Assembly: GCA_934661165.1 (NCBI GenBank)
Contig: CAKUJB010000083.1
Span: 1-5,141 of the forward strand
Reading direction: 5' to 3'
From: an uncultured Microbacteriaceae bacterium
GTDB taxonomy: Bacteria > Actinomycetota > Actinomycetes > Actinomycetales > Microbacteriaceae
DNA: 5,141 bases
Of this stretch, positions 5,139-5,141 are shown one piece after another; positions within the stretch are counted from its first letter, which is position 1, and each line of letters begins with the position of its first letter. The notes beneath the pieces are model-generated. The model saw nothing but the letters and a program-made list of their open reading frames with translations, searched no databases and was not told the origin of the DNA. A program made the translations under genes and the position numbers.

Positions 5139-5141
5139 GTG
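5139..5141 (+). CDS. Probable start codon of the next gene (only GTG visible)
   Basis: The window ends on GTG, placed 35 nt after the trpA stop and correctly spaced from a leaderless-type -10. In many actinobacteria the gene after trpA is lgt, prolipoprotein diacylglyceryl transferase. That would be the first guess from gene order, but no coding sequence is visible here to test it. Confidence 0.4.

Overview
The window is a stretch of actinobacterial chromosome carrying most of a tryptophan operon, all on the + strand and almost gap-free. GC content is very high, roughly 70% or more, with nearly every third codon position G or C. Gene order is hisI (left end cut off) - trpE - a 70-residue single-span membrane ORF - a DUF6704/'HGxxPAAW' membrane protein - trpC - trpB - trpA, then the probable start codon of another gene at the last three bases. 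The base composition, the DUF6704 gene inside the trp cluster and the hisI-trpE junction point to an actinobacterium of the Micrococcales, most likely Microbacteriaceae. I cannot name a genus.

Layout: hisI occupies 2-352 and overlaps trpE (349-1869) by ATGA. Two small membrane-protein genes follow (1873-2085 and 2095-2322). Then come trpC (2325-3116), trpB (3116-4336) and trpA (4333-5103), joined by a 2-nt gap, a 1-nt TGATG overlap and a 4-nt ATGA overlap. No intergenic stretch exceeds 35 nt. There are no RNA genes, mobile elements or CRISPR arrays, and no strand switches.

Function: TrpE makes anthranilate from chorismate, with a glutaminase subunit TrpG that is not encoded here. TrpC closes the ring to indole-3-glycerol phosphate, and the TrpA/TrpB complex completes tryptophan. 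trpD, trpG and trpF are absent from the window. In actinobacteria the TrpF step is commonly done by the dual HisA/TrpF enzyme PriA, which makes the overlap with hisI biologically reasonable. TrpE keeps the residues associated with tryptophan feedback inhibition.

Most of the window is ordinary biosynthetic DNA. The parts worth a second look are the two small membrane genes between trpE and trpC. They are about seven-fold richer in Trp codons than the four trp enzymes. The first may be a shrunken relative of the 'Trp biosynthesis-associated membrane protein'. The second is preceded by a near-ideal leaderless -10 element, whose geometry recurs exactly at the right edge of the window.
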